A DNA stretch of 64,000 nt from Epinephelus fuscoguttatus (Eukaryota > Chordata > Actinopteri > Perciformes > Serranidae). The DNA is taken from positions 20,395,013 through 20,459,012 of the forward strand of contig NC_064758.1 in assembly GCF_011397635.1 (NCBI RefSeq). Reading direction: 5' to 3'. Both the position numbers and the translations under genes were made by a program. The notes under the pieces were generated by a model that saw only the letters and a program-made list of their open reading frames with translations, ran no database searches and was not told where the DNA came from. This document shows, piece after piece, positions 51,601-60,359 of this stretch (within the stretch, counting starts at the first letter, position 1; the number at the start of each line of letters is the position of its first letter).

Positions 51601-54600
51601 CCAGAAATTGTGTCCTAGTTACTCAAGATAATCCACAGACCTTGTTGTGAGTAGTTTTATGTGGGAACTTTTTTAAGTTGTTTTTTTTTTTTTTAAAATT
51701 TTGTTACCACCTAAACCCACCAACCATATCACTGCACAGAAGGAAGCATGCATCTACTACTAGCTCACCTAGCACCACTGCGCTTGCTGACTTTGCAGCT
51801 CAGCTAAGCAGGATGCCATTGATGTTATATCTTGCGCTTCTCGTCCACTCGTCCTCCTGCATGGTGATACAGTCGGTGGCTTTAGTTGGTAGACAGAAAA
51901 TAGTTCCTACATGGAACTGTTCACAACAAAGTCTGTGGATTATCTTGACTGACTGGGTCATGATTTCTGCAAAGAGACATTGATGTTGAGTTTTTCAAAT
52001 GAATTTTTGGCGCTTTGAGCACCACAAGCTGAGTGCCAACTAGTTCCATTATATTAAAGAATATGCTGACATCTCTTAGCTGATATCTTACTTGGCAACT
52101 CCCACCAAAACAATTTAGTTTGCTAAATAAATAGCACTACAGGTAGGAGGAAAAGGTTTTTTTGATTGGGGGGTGAACTGTTCCTTTAAAGGACAACACC
52201 AGTGGTTTTGTATGTAACACAATTTGCGCATGTTTAAAATCACATCTGATTATTCTGCAAACCATATTTCTAGATTTCTGAGCAGATGATGAATGTTTTT
52301 TTTCCCTAATGTTTTAGGCATGTGTTGGCTTACATTCATTTCTTTTCAGTCTGAAAATCAGTTAGTTGCTTGCATTGTCTAATCTACCACTAAGAACATT
52401 TACGCAATAGGAAAAACTATTAGTTACATCATCCAGTGCAGACTATTCATATCAATCTATACATAAAAATGTTTAACAAAAATGTTGTCTATATGATTTA
52501 TACTTCAGAGCTTTCATATTAAGTTCAAGTGATCTCTCCTCTCCAGTTCCAGCAGGCTACAGATGGAGAGACTACGGTGCCCTCACCATCATTATGGTGG
52601 GCATCGCCTTCGGCTTTCATCAGCTTTACAAAGTAAGTCACACTGCTTCTCCTGCTCTTACGACTATGTTTCCTCACTGCCTGTGTAACTTTGTTTTCAC
52701 AGTTAATCTTTTTAAAAATTTGTTATACAAATGATCCTTTGCATCCTAAGATCTGTCAGTACTCCCTCTCCCTGATATTACATTAAAATTGGTGGGCTTA
52801 GCAAGTACATCAGTTTATGATGAATTATGGTGCTAGAATAGAAGGCGCCTCTGCAGTATGAAACATCACTCTGGTCTTGTTATTAAAGCTACCCTGCTTT
52901 ACGTCAAAGCATGATCTCATTTGAACCCCTTCTTTTTAACTTCCCCTTCCCTCCTCCTCTCAGATATATTTTTTTCCTTCAAAAAATATAGTTGCTAACA
53001 CAGCACACAACCATTTTTTTTTTGACGTCCTACCGTCTAAAAATAATCACCCTGGTTTTTATCGGGCTTAGCAGCCCTTGAACATGAGCTCATGAGGCCC
53101 CTTGTCCCCGGTGACATTAATCCCATAGTGGTTGTTAGTAGTAGTCTGAGTGGCATGTGGAAGCCATTACTCTCGTTTTAGAGGAGGACAGGAGCTCTAG
53201 CAGTAGCTCTCGGCCTCGATGACAGGCCGTTCTCCTCTGTGTGTGCAAGAGAGAGAAAGGGAGCGCGTATCATGTTCTTGCATATGCCTACCTGACCCTG
53301 TCGGACGTATTGGCTCCTCTATAGATCCTGTTATGTCCTATTATTTCACCTTTCTTCACACAGCCTTTTATAGGGTCTCCGGTCTTTAATCCCTCTGTCC
53401 CTGTGGTCTTTCACTGACAAAAACACACACTGCACCACTCCACTGTTTGCCACATGCAGCAAGGTTTGCCAGCCACTGGTCACCTGGGAGGTGGGATTCC
53501 CTGGCGGGACAGCACAGGTTGCTGTCATGTCACTGGAGCGTAGCGCCAGTCGCACCATATGTCCAAGCTTCTGCCCATACTTTATTTATGTTATGGCGCA
53601 CCTTGTAAACACCACACTCCCAGCAACCCACTTATTAATTACTACGTGTTGACACTCATTTAATCTTTTTCTCTAAAAAGTGTTTATTACTCGCGCTGGT
53701 GTGGCTGCTTGCCACCTGAGTGGGAGAGAAAACCCGGCTCGGGCAGCAGAGAGCTGCAAACTGGCTGTGAGGGATTAAGTGATCCTTATTCAGCCTTAAA
53801 ACCAAAACAACAAAAAAACATTTATGCAGTTCACTGAGGCCCGCCAGGGTCACATGGACATTGATTTAATTTGTTGAGCTGAGCTGCATGCACACATGTA
53901 AAGGATTCAATGAGACGCTCGCAGGCTGCTCATCTGGTTAACACTCACACTGGATAACAAACATCCTCATTTGGCTGTCAGACATACATATCATTTTGGT
54001 AGAGATCTGTTTATTCAGTGGCAAAGACGATAAACAACACGACATTGTTTTTGGTTTTGTAAGACTATTTTCAGTGTTTACCACCATGTTTTTCCCTGAG
54101 GGCCTATCTCTTGTTTTCTCTGCCCCTTCCTGGGTTTCATTCATTCATGTTGCTGGAAATATGTTTTTAGGGCTGCAACTAACAGTTACTTTCATGGTCT
54201 GATTAGTGAAGTTTTTGTCTATAAACAGTCCGACAACTGTTAACATTTCTCAAAACCCAAGGTAGCAACTCTAAATTCCTTTCTTTCCTTGAACAAGAGT
54301 CCAAAAAGATATTTCATTTACAGAGGTATGAAAAAGAGTCTAGAAGCAGCAACTATTTGACATTTATGTTTGATAAATAACTTAAACAACTAATTGTTTA
54401 TTAGAGGTGTTGGTTAATTTTCTAATGGTTTCAACACTGGATGTGTGCACATGCCTGTATCAGTTGCTTGGACGCTGCCTCAGAAATGCATACTCCTAAT
54501 CAGATAGTTTTTAGACAAGAGGCACTAGTCCAATAAAACAATGCCTCCGACCTGCCGCTGCCAAGTCTGGGTGGTCCTGTCTTTTCCTCATCTTCTGCCC

Positions 54601-55134
54601 CTTCCCACCAGAGAGAATTGTAATATTGTGCCATGCTTTTAATTGCAGAAATACATCCTTCCCCTCATTATGGGCAGCCGAGAGGACAAGAAGCATCTGC
54701 AGAGGATGGAGAGCAACATTGCGGCAATGAGTGGCACGCTGACACAGACAGGTGAAGATTAATATCTTCATCACTTTCTCCCTCCTTAACATTTTCCCTC
54801 ATTTATCTGTCGCCAAAATCGGGGGGCCCCGCACGTTTTTAACAAATGACGCCGCTGTCATTTTGCTTTAATTTGAAATTGCTTGTTTACTGTCAGGCTC
54901 GGGCTCAATTAATTACGTTTCGCTGAAAAGCTCTTAACCTCGGAATATTAATGAGGAGTTGGGAAATGACAACTTTTCTTCCCCCCGCCCATCCTCTCTC
55001 ACTCCCCCCTTCCATCCGTCTCCCCTTGCACCAACCTCACCCCCATCCAAACCTCCACCGGCATCATCATCATCCACCCTCTTCCCCGTAGGTTGCGAGA
55101 AAGTTCATTTTAATTTTCTGTGCGTGTATGTGTA

Positions 55135-55188
<54 letters not shown>

Positions 55189-58100
55189 CGCAGGATGTGC
55201 GTGCGGCATGGCACTGTGTGGCGTCTGGGCTCAGCACTGGCCCTAGTGTGATTAAGTGCACGGTGACAGGTGCGGCTCCCATGTTGGACAGGTGAGGAAT
55301 CTCAACCTGGCTGTCAGACATGGAGAGAGAGAGAAGCACGGAGAGAGATGCTTTCCTAGCTCTTCGTCAGTATAATTAAAAATCCAGGGAGGCGTAAATG
55401 AGAGAGGCACTCTGAGAAAGTTTGGTCTCGTTAGCAGTGTTGTTGAACTCGAGTGTGTTTTCACCTGAAAGGTACAAATTCCCATCTGAGACAGGTAGCC
55501 TGGCAGAAATACAGACACAGTGGGAACCACAGTTTTTGAAAAACTATAATTATAATTATAATAATGCGTTCTTTCATAGAGTGCTTTTTGCAGTAGTCAA
55601 AGCAATTACACAACAAGTTTGATAAAACAGTGATTCCAAAGAAGTTGCAACACTGTCTAAAACCTACATGAAAACAAAATGCAATGATTTGGAAATCCTT
55701 TTTGATATACAGTGGGAGAAATAAACACTCAATGTCAATTTCTTTTTTGTCAACTTTTCAGTGCAGCTATTCATGTTCATTTTGGCCCAGACATTGGTAT
55801 TAATTAAATAAAACTACACAGGTTAAGAAACTTAACATATTAAAACATTAAAAGAATGTGCAAAAGTAGAATGACACAGCAAAAATGGGGAACATGCTAA
55901 CTGAAATTCACTTATTTGGACGTTTTTGTTTACAGTGCCAGCTTCAAGACACTTTCTGTTTGAAGAAACTAATCTGTCACAGTGTTCAGATGAGATCTTG
56001 GCTCAGTTTTTCACACAGACAGACTTTAAATCTTGAAGATTTTAGGGGGCAGTTTTTGAATCTTGAGGAAGAATTTCACTTTCAGAACTTTACCTAGTAG
56101 TGTCTTCAGTTCTCAAGCTTATAGTGTTGTTAAATTAAAAGGTTCTGTAACACGGGTGCACATGCTCCAGTTCCAACTTGTTTGCAACGTATTTCAGGCA
56201 TCAAATTTAAAATGAGTGAATATTTACAAATTATTTGGAGCATTAAATATGTAAATATATTTACACAGCATGCCAACTTTTTGGATTCAGGGCTGTAAAG
56301 AACCTACATGCACAAAATAGCAGGATATTAAGTAAAAAAAAAATCTAAAAAGGGGAGTTTTGACTTGATTGAAGAGCTTTGATGGCATATTTCATAATAT
56401 TTAAAAACTTTTTTGTTTGAATTATGAAATGTTAATAAAATCAACTCCTTTTCTGAATTTAATTAAGTCACATTCAGGTGCACATGAACTGTGTGCACCT
56501 GTGTGTATGAGATATCAAACAAGGTAAAAACTTCCCCTCAGGTGTTTTTTTTATGCCTCGACAGTGTGTTACTAAAGCCTCTCTCATGGCTGCCAAATGT
56601 ATCTGTGTATTTTCCAGGCCTGTTAGAAAAATGAAGATTTACTATCATGCATGAGTTTGCCGAGTTTTGAGCTGTGGAGAGACAAAGAGGAGCCAAAAAA
56701 ATGTTCCCGCAACAGGTTGTACTCTTAACAGGAAGCATAAATACAACCTTGTCAGTTTCAACACAAGCATCCTTTGTTTGATTTTCCCTTCATCTCCAAA
56801 TTAAAACAAATTAAGCGTTTGACTTTACAGCTCTTGTCACGGACACACATGGTGTAGCCGAAAATATGGCCGTTATCATTTTATCCAGTCACACCCATGC
56901 TATTGTTTTCTGGCTGGCTAAGGTAGGAGGAGGGCAGCAGTTGGGTGCGATTGCGTGCAAGGTGTGCCACTCTGAATCTGATTAACAAATATATGCTCTT
57001 TTATGGTCATTTTCTCCCAACTATGCAAACACATTTCCTCTGGCTATTTCACTGCCCATTCTTGCTCTACTTATCACTTTTTGGAGATTTGCCAAGTTAC
57101 AAACCCTGTTTTGTTTGTCGGCGTAGACGGAATTTCACAGTGAGAGTCCTCCTGTGCTTTGCAGCGAGTAGGTGAGACTCAAGAGGAGAAAAAAACAGAA
57201 ACAAAACATGGGTCTTTTCTTCAGCCAGTGTGGGGAACTAATTTGCTATGACTGCAGTAGCCAAGCTGCTATTGTAGTTAATGACTGTTGTAGTTAACAG
57301 TTGGGGAGAGGGGTTGCAATTACACTGAGAGTTTTCTCCCTCTGCTTTCCCTTTGTCTTCCTCTCCCTCTCGCTCCCTCTCTCCTCGCTGCACTGAGTAA
57401 TAGCGACCGACTGCCTCGCTGCTGCCAATTGCTTGAACCCCCTTTTGTTAAAGTTCATGTATTTCTCTAGTGCCGGGCGCAATGAGGTGATGTATCCTTT
57501 TGAATGGGGACCACATTAGTCTCTCTCGCCAGCCCCAGCTCGAGAGTAGGGGCCTTGACTCCCATTATGATTTGCCTACAACTTCACACAGACAATTAAT
57601 GAATGGATCTTGGAACTACTTCAGCGCACCCAGGCTGTAATGGAATTGTGCGGCTGTTTGGGCACTCTTTGTCGGTGGGAGCCATATTGGTGACCAGCTG
57701 GCCATTAAAGACAGAGACAGGCCTGGACATATGTAGTGTACATTATATCGAGGTATTTACTGAATAATTTACTGAATACACAATGTGCACCCTCCTCACA
57801 GCAGCTGCAAGCCTCACACATCATCTTGTCTCTGATTCTCTCTCTCTCTCACAACACACACACACACACACACACGCGCGCACTCTCCCTCTGATTCATG
57901 CCTGGCCAAAGTCATTGACTTCATTATTCTTGGCTTCATATCTGTGATAACTGGGGACAAGAAGTTGTGCATTTTTGTCAAGCGCCTGCACAGCACAAAG
58001 GAGTCAACTTTGTGGAGAGACATGAAAAGAATCGGACTGTTTGGCTGAAGTGGCTGAAAAAGCGGTGCCAGTGGTAATTCAGGAGGCACAGCATTACAGG

Positions 58101-59454
58101 CTGGCAGACTGACACACACATCTGGATAAGCTGTTTTGTGGTGAGGTGGAATCAGAGACTAATAGGGCAGCGCTTGGTTTAGCGTGCACACCCTGTCATA
58201 CTAACACCTTTTTAAGCAGGGATGGCCGCGGTATTTTAGTTTTATTGCCGCCTTCAAAAAGGCTGGTCACACTCTGGAGCACAAACCAAGTAACAAACTC
58301 AAATTGTTTGCACAAAGGTTTTTGGCCCCGACCAATGATCCTGCTCAAACTCGTGTTCCATAGGATTCTGCAGGCATGAAAAGATCAAACGTTTCAGCAC
58401 CCCACCCATATTGATACAACCCCACCCATTTAAACACAGGTGTCACTACAAGATATTAGCTTCTTTGAAATATCAAATATTTTGTCTGTGTTGGTTTTTC
58501 AAAAGAAACACAGCCTGCGTGCTGCGCTCCGTCTTTTGTCCCGGGCTGGGTTAATGTGAGAGGAGGTTTCTTTACATCCCGTCCAGCCGGCTGCAGCTCA
58601 GGCTTTTAACCATTGGCCTGACAACCTCAGCAGTGGACCGCCACAATATCTGTTGATGTTAATCCTATTAGGCTTGATTTAACACTTTACACGCCCATGA
58701 TTTATATGAATGTTTATTGGTTTTCTGTAATATAATCAGCTCGGGGAAACTTAATGCATTGTTTGGTAATACACGCGTGACTGGAAGCAGGGGGCAACAA
58801 ACTGTGCCCGGTGTTATTTGAAATCATACACCCTCGTCCAACACCAACACTTGAACTAATTCAATCTTCAAAGTCAATGGAAAAAGAACAATATTTATTA
58901 GGATTAGGGGGGACATTTTGTCTGGCAGCCTCCTCCCAAATGAGAGCCTTGTTTTTTCCTTTGTTGATCGTTTGAGGATTTAAGATGCATTAGAAGGCAG
59001 TGTCTGGGTGGATAATGGAAGGTTAGAGACTGTTATTTGATTTAAGTTCAGGCACTAGAGATTAATATCTCCATCCTATGTGCCCCCCCCGCCCCCCTTC
59101 CCACCCTCTACCCCCAACGCCTCGGACCAAAAAGCTGCGACTAAAGTTACCGGGTATTAGCTTTGATTACAATTCTTAGAGGACAGCTTTGATCACTGAC
59201 ACAAGTTAAGTCTCATCAGTTCTGTCATCGACGCTTTAAAGAAAATATTCAGTTATAAAGCACCAAAACAACCTTATCACGTAATCTGACTTCCTTTTTT
59301 TCCCCCCCCTTTCTAGTAGTGTGTTGAATTGACTGTTATTCTGTGTGTTTCCACAGTCAGCCAGCTGCAGCAGACCCTGGTCGCCGTCCAGGAACTCCTG
59401 ATCCAGCAGCAGCAGAAAATCCAGAAGCTCTCTCAGGAACTGGCTGCAGCAGAG
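21643..59454 (+). CDS. PEX14: PEX14: peroxisomal membrane docking protein (3' end beyond window)
   Basis: Seven exons join in frame: 21643-21678, 24072-24125, 42209-42293, 48447-48572, 52547-52632, 54649-54751 and 59357-59454. They give 196 residues; the human protein has 377. PEX14 sits in the peroxisomal membrane and, with PEX13, docks the cargo-loaded receptor PEX5 for matrix protein import. The N-terminal three-helix domain (about 27-76: [40 protein letters not shown]) carries the two Phe, here F37 and F54, that frame the pockets for the PEX5 WxxxF/Y and PEX19 motifs. A Pro-rich linker (79-103) follows, then a membrane segment (about 110-128, with GIAFG at 119-123) and a coiled coil from about 140 onward ([18 protein letters not shown]). 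The exon(s) for the rest of the coiled coil and the acidic C-terminus were not found before 64000. Intron 2 is 18 kb. The start matches the human MASS-like opening. Confidence 0.95.
23235..23336 (+). repeat. Direct repeat unit A (partner at 24751-24850)
   Basis: About 100 bp sharing 'tctattttagcagtcgcagt', 'ggtttcacggttgctttaat' and 'catgtttagtgtaaaacttt' with 24751-24850 at near identity. It lies in intron 1 on one side of PEX14 exon 2; its partner lies on the other side. Confidence 0.9.
23533..23942. mobile_element. hAT-like miniature element with agggctgca ends
   Basis: About 410 bp starting agggctgcacgatat and ending atattctgcagccct, which are inverted repeats of each other. It is inserted inside the outer repeat, whose sequence resumes immediately after it. 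It is non-coding. Confidence 0.65.
24028..24040 (+). promoter_or_regulatory. Candidate CTCF core motif
   Basis: CCAGTAGATGGCA fits the CTCF consensus core CCASYAGRKGGC at every position. It sits about 30 bp before PEX14 exon 2. Motif match only; occupancy is unknown. Confidence 0.35.
24072..24125 (+). CDS. PEX14: PEX14 coding exon 2
   Basis: 54 bp, phase 0 at both sides, encoding [23 protein letters not shown] matches human PREPL just before the N-terminal domain. The acceptor is tctcttctcag and the donor gtaagg. Loss of this exon would keep the frame. Confidence 0.9.
24751..24850 (+). repeat. Direct repeat unit B (partner at 23235-23336)
   Basis: Near-identical to unit A until they diverge around 'ctttgtggtccttagtgaag'. 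It lies in intron 2, about 630 bp after exon 2. Confidence 0.9.
25803..25860. repeat. GA-rich microsatellite
   Basis: Interrupted (GA)n purine tract. It is likely to be unstable in length. Confidence 0.9.
26785..27030. repeat. Old hAT-type miniature element remnant
   Basis: Motifs 'atattgattaatctgctgat', 'cagtccaaaaacaaagattt' and 'gaaaagcagcaaagcatcag' belong to the same family as 5781-6134, now eroded, with no terminal repeats or target duplication left. Confidence 0.5.
28495..28507 (+). promoter_or_regulatory. Candidate CTCF core motif
   Basis: TCACTAGGTGGCA matches the CTCF core with one mismatch at the first position. The surrounding block (28390-28560) is free of recognised repeats. 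Motif match only. Confidence 0.3.
34964..34976 (+). promoter_or_regulatory. Candidate CTCF core motif
   Basis: CCAGTAGATGGCG fits the CTCF consensus core at all positions, on the same strand as the motifs at 24028 and 28495. Motif match only. Confidence 0.35.
35895..36320 (+). repeat. Diverged tandem duplication, about 250-bp period
   Basis: Both halves share 'gtttttgttc', 'gtcatttttatg' (35980 and 36230), 'accaaagttt' and 'attttaaac' in the same order. They are strongly diverged, so this is an old local duplication. Confidence 0.5.
36472..36500. repeat. (AAAAG)n short repeat
   Basis: Purine-only A-rich pentamer-like run in PEX14 intron 2. Confidence 0.85.
42209..42293 (+). CDS. PEX14: PEX14 coding exon 3
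   Basis: Encodes [20 protein letters not shown] and RKAFLKKK, helices 1-2 of the PEX5/PEX19-binding domain. It is nearly identical to mammals. The acceptor is cttcacag, the donor G/gtgaga, and the exit is in phase 1. Confidence 0.96.
42294..48446. other. PEX14 intron 3, repeat-poor
   Basis: 6.2 kb with no recognised mobile element, RNA gene or additional exon. It continues the repeat-poor character of late intron 2. Confidence 0.45.
48447..48572 (+). CDS. PEX14: PEX14 coding exon 4
   Basis: Encodes [19 protein letters not shown], the end of the N-terminal domain, and a Pro-rich linker ([20 protein letters not shown]). The acceptor is gattccag, the donor CCCA/gtgagt, and the exit is in phase 1. 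Confidence 0.94.
48679..49546 (+). mobile_element. TTAA-flanked miniature element in PEX14 intron 4
   Basis: 868 bp between TTAA at 48675-48678 and TTAA at 49547-49550. The ends are inverted repeats of about 25 bp (aggtgcagtgtgtagggttt at the left; agggacagtgtgtaaggttt as the complement of the right). It is non-coding. It contains an internal tandem duplication of about 204 bp (about 48995-49405). A reverse-oriented relative is at 20619. Confidence 0.8.
51094..51118. repeat. (CA)n microsatellite
   Basis: About 12 CA units in PEX14 intron 4. Confidence 0.9.
51392..52185. mobile_element. TTAA-flanked miniature element in PEX14 intron 4
   Basis: 794 bp between TTAA at 51388-51391 and TTAA at 52186-52189. 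Inverted ends are agggacagttcacccc and, complemented, aggaacagttcacccc. Internal sequence is shared with 6654-7088. It is non-coding. The 101-codon open frame at 51678 lies wholly inside it and is not a gene. Confidence 0.8.
52547..52632 (+). CDS. PEX14: PEX14 coding exon 5 (membrane segment)
   Basis: Encodes [18 protein letters not shown] and [10 protein letters not shown], the hydrophobic membrane segment with a GxxxG-type contact. The acceptor is ctctccag, the donor AAA/gtaagt, and the exit is in phase 0. Confidence 0.96.
52633..54648. other. PEX14 intron 5
   Basis: 2 kb. Apart from the old hAT-type remnant at 54168-54440, nothing is recognised. Confidence 0.5.
54168..54440. repeat. Old hAT-type miniature element remnant
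   Basis: Begins agggctgcaactaacagtta and includes 'gagtccaaaaagatatttca' and 'aaacaactaattgtttatta'. It is an eroded relative of 5781-6134. Confidence 0.5.
54649..54751 (+). CDS. PEX14: PEX14 coding exon 6
   Basis: Encodes [20 protein letters not shown] and [14 protein letters not shown], the segment just after the membrane helix and the start of the coiled coil. The acceptor is aattgcag, the donor G/gtgaag, and the exit is in phase 1. Confidence 0.95.
55137..55190. repeat. (TG)n followed by CG alternation
   Basis: About 22 TG units run directly into cgcgcgtgcgc. This uninterrupted purine-pyrimidine alternation is prone to Z-DNA. It lies in PEX14 intron 6. Confidence 0.92.
55625..56298. mobile_element. 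Degraded DNA transposon remnant
   Basis: The left end (gattccaaagaagttgcaac) and the complement of the right end (gaatccaaaaagttggcat) are inverted repeats. Internal 'ggcatcaaatttaaaatgag' and 'gcaatgatttggaaatcc' are typical of a non-autonomous family common in fish. No coding capacity remains. Confidence 0.5.
56299..59356. other. PEX14 intron 6, 3' part
   Basis: Apart from the compound microsatellite there is no recognised repeat, exon or RNA gene. Polypyrimidine stretches precede exon 7. Confidence 0.45.
57837..57882. repeat. (TC)n(CA)n(CG)n compound microsatellite
   Basis: TC, CA and CG dinucleotide runs in sequence in PEX14 intron 6. It is likely to be length-polymorphic. Confidence 0.9.
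59357..59454 (+). CDS. PEX14: PEX14 coding exon 7 (last visible)
   Basis: Encodes [20 protein letters not shown] and [13 protein letters not shown], the coiled-coil core. The acceptor is tttccacag, the donor GAG/gtagct, and the exit is in phase 0, so further coding is required. No following exon was recognised up to 64000. Confidence 0.95.
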
Positions 59455-60359
59455 GTAGCTACCACCTCATCAGCACTCAGCGCACTTCACTCACCACCAT
59501 AAACTGTTGGAAGTATGCTGGAATATCCATGATTTCAATTAAACCTCTGAGGGTCTACCTGTTCACAATTCAAAAAATGTTATTTTCTGCATCACCTATG
59601 AGATTTTAGCAGCTCCTTTTAGTTTGATTTAGTTGCTACAGATATTGACACATTTGCTGCAGTTGGAAATGCTGATAAATGTTCATCTGGTGTGTCACTG
59701 TCAACTCACTGTACTATCTTACTTGAGCTTCTTTTACACAAAAGTCCCTTGTACACTGCCCTTTCAAGGCAGGAAAATTCCACCTTACCTCTCTGTATAA
59801 AAGGTACAATCGCACAATGTGTGAACAGAGTTGTCTCGCCTTTAAGCGTGCTGTGGGTGTAGTATTGGCACTGAATCAACATCTGTGTAAAAATTGTTAA
59901 TGGACAGGATGGGACGAGTTTGACGTTTTTTGGACGTTTGGTGTGTGCGACCCACCTGGGGGAGATTTAGAAAGCAGCTTGTAGCAGTTAGCAGCTAACT
60001 CGAGACAATAAGGTCTGCAAGCTCCGAGCAAAGGATAAGATTAACCGTCATGTGACAGGAATGGTAAAAGATTTTTATTGCCATGTTATTGTTTAGAAGC
60101 ACTGCCTGACGTGCATTTTACATGTCACACTGGACAACACTGGACGCTGTTGTGTTACACGTCTTGCCTCTTTGACTTCTGTAATGCCGGTATGCTATCT
60201 TAAAGAGGCAACAGATAGGATTTGTTTTTGTTTTTTTAGCTTGGCGCCACCTAGCGTCAGTGGTGTTGCATTGCACTGTCGCAAAGACCAAATTGACCAT
60301 GGGGATCAGAGATAATTAATAAAAAGTAGGCTGTAAAGCCACCGGTATAGCTCTATATA
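59455..60359. other. PEX14 intron 7, before the Tc1-like insertion
   Basis: No coding exon was recognised. The segment around 60195-60290 ('cttaaagaggcaacagatag', 'cgccacctagcgtcag') resembles the end of a dispersed element, but no partner end was established. Confidence 0.4.

Noticed and set aside
51678..51983. 101-codon open frame
   Set aside because: It lies entirely within a TTAA-flanked non-autonomous element and begins in a poly-T run.
54959..55339. Open frames across the TG microsatellite
   Set aside because: They are simple-sequence translation (Cys/Val or His/Thr repeats), not genes.
59343..59609. 88-codon open frame as a separate gene
   Set aside because: It overlaps PEX14 exon 7 in another frame; the exon 7 frame matches the conserved coiled coil.
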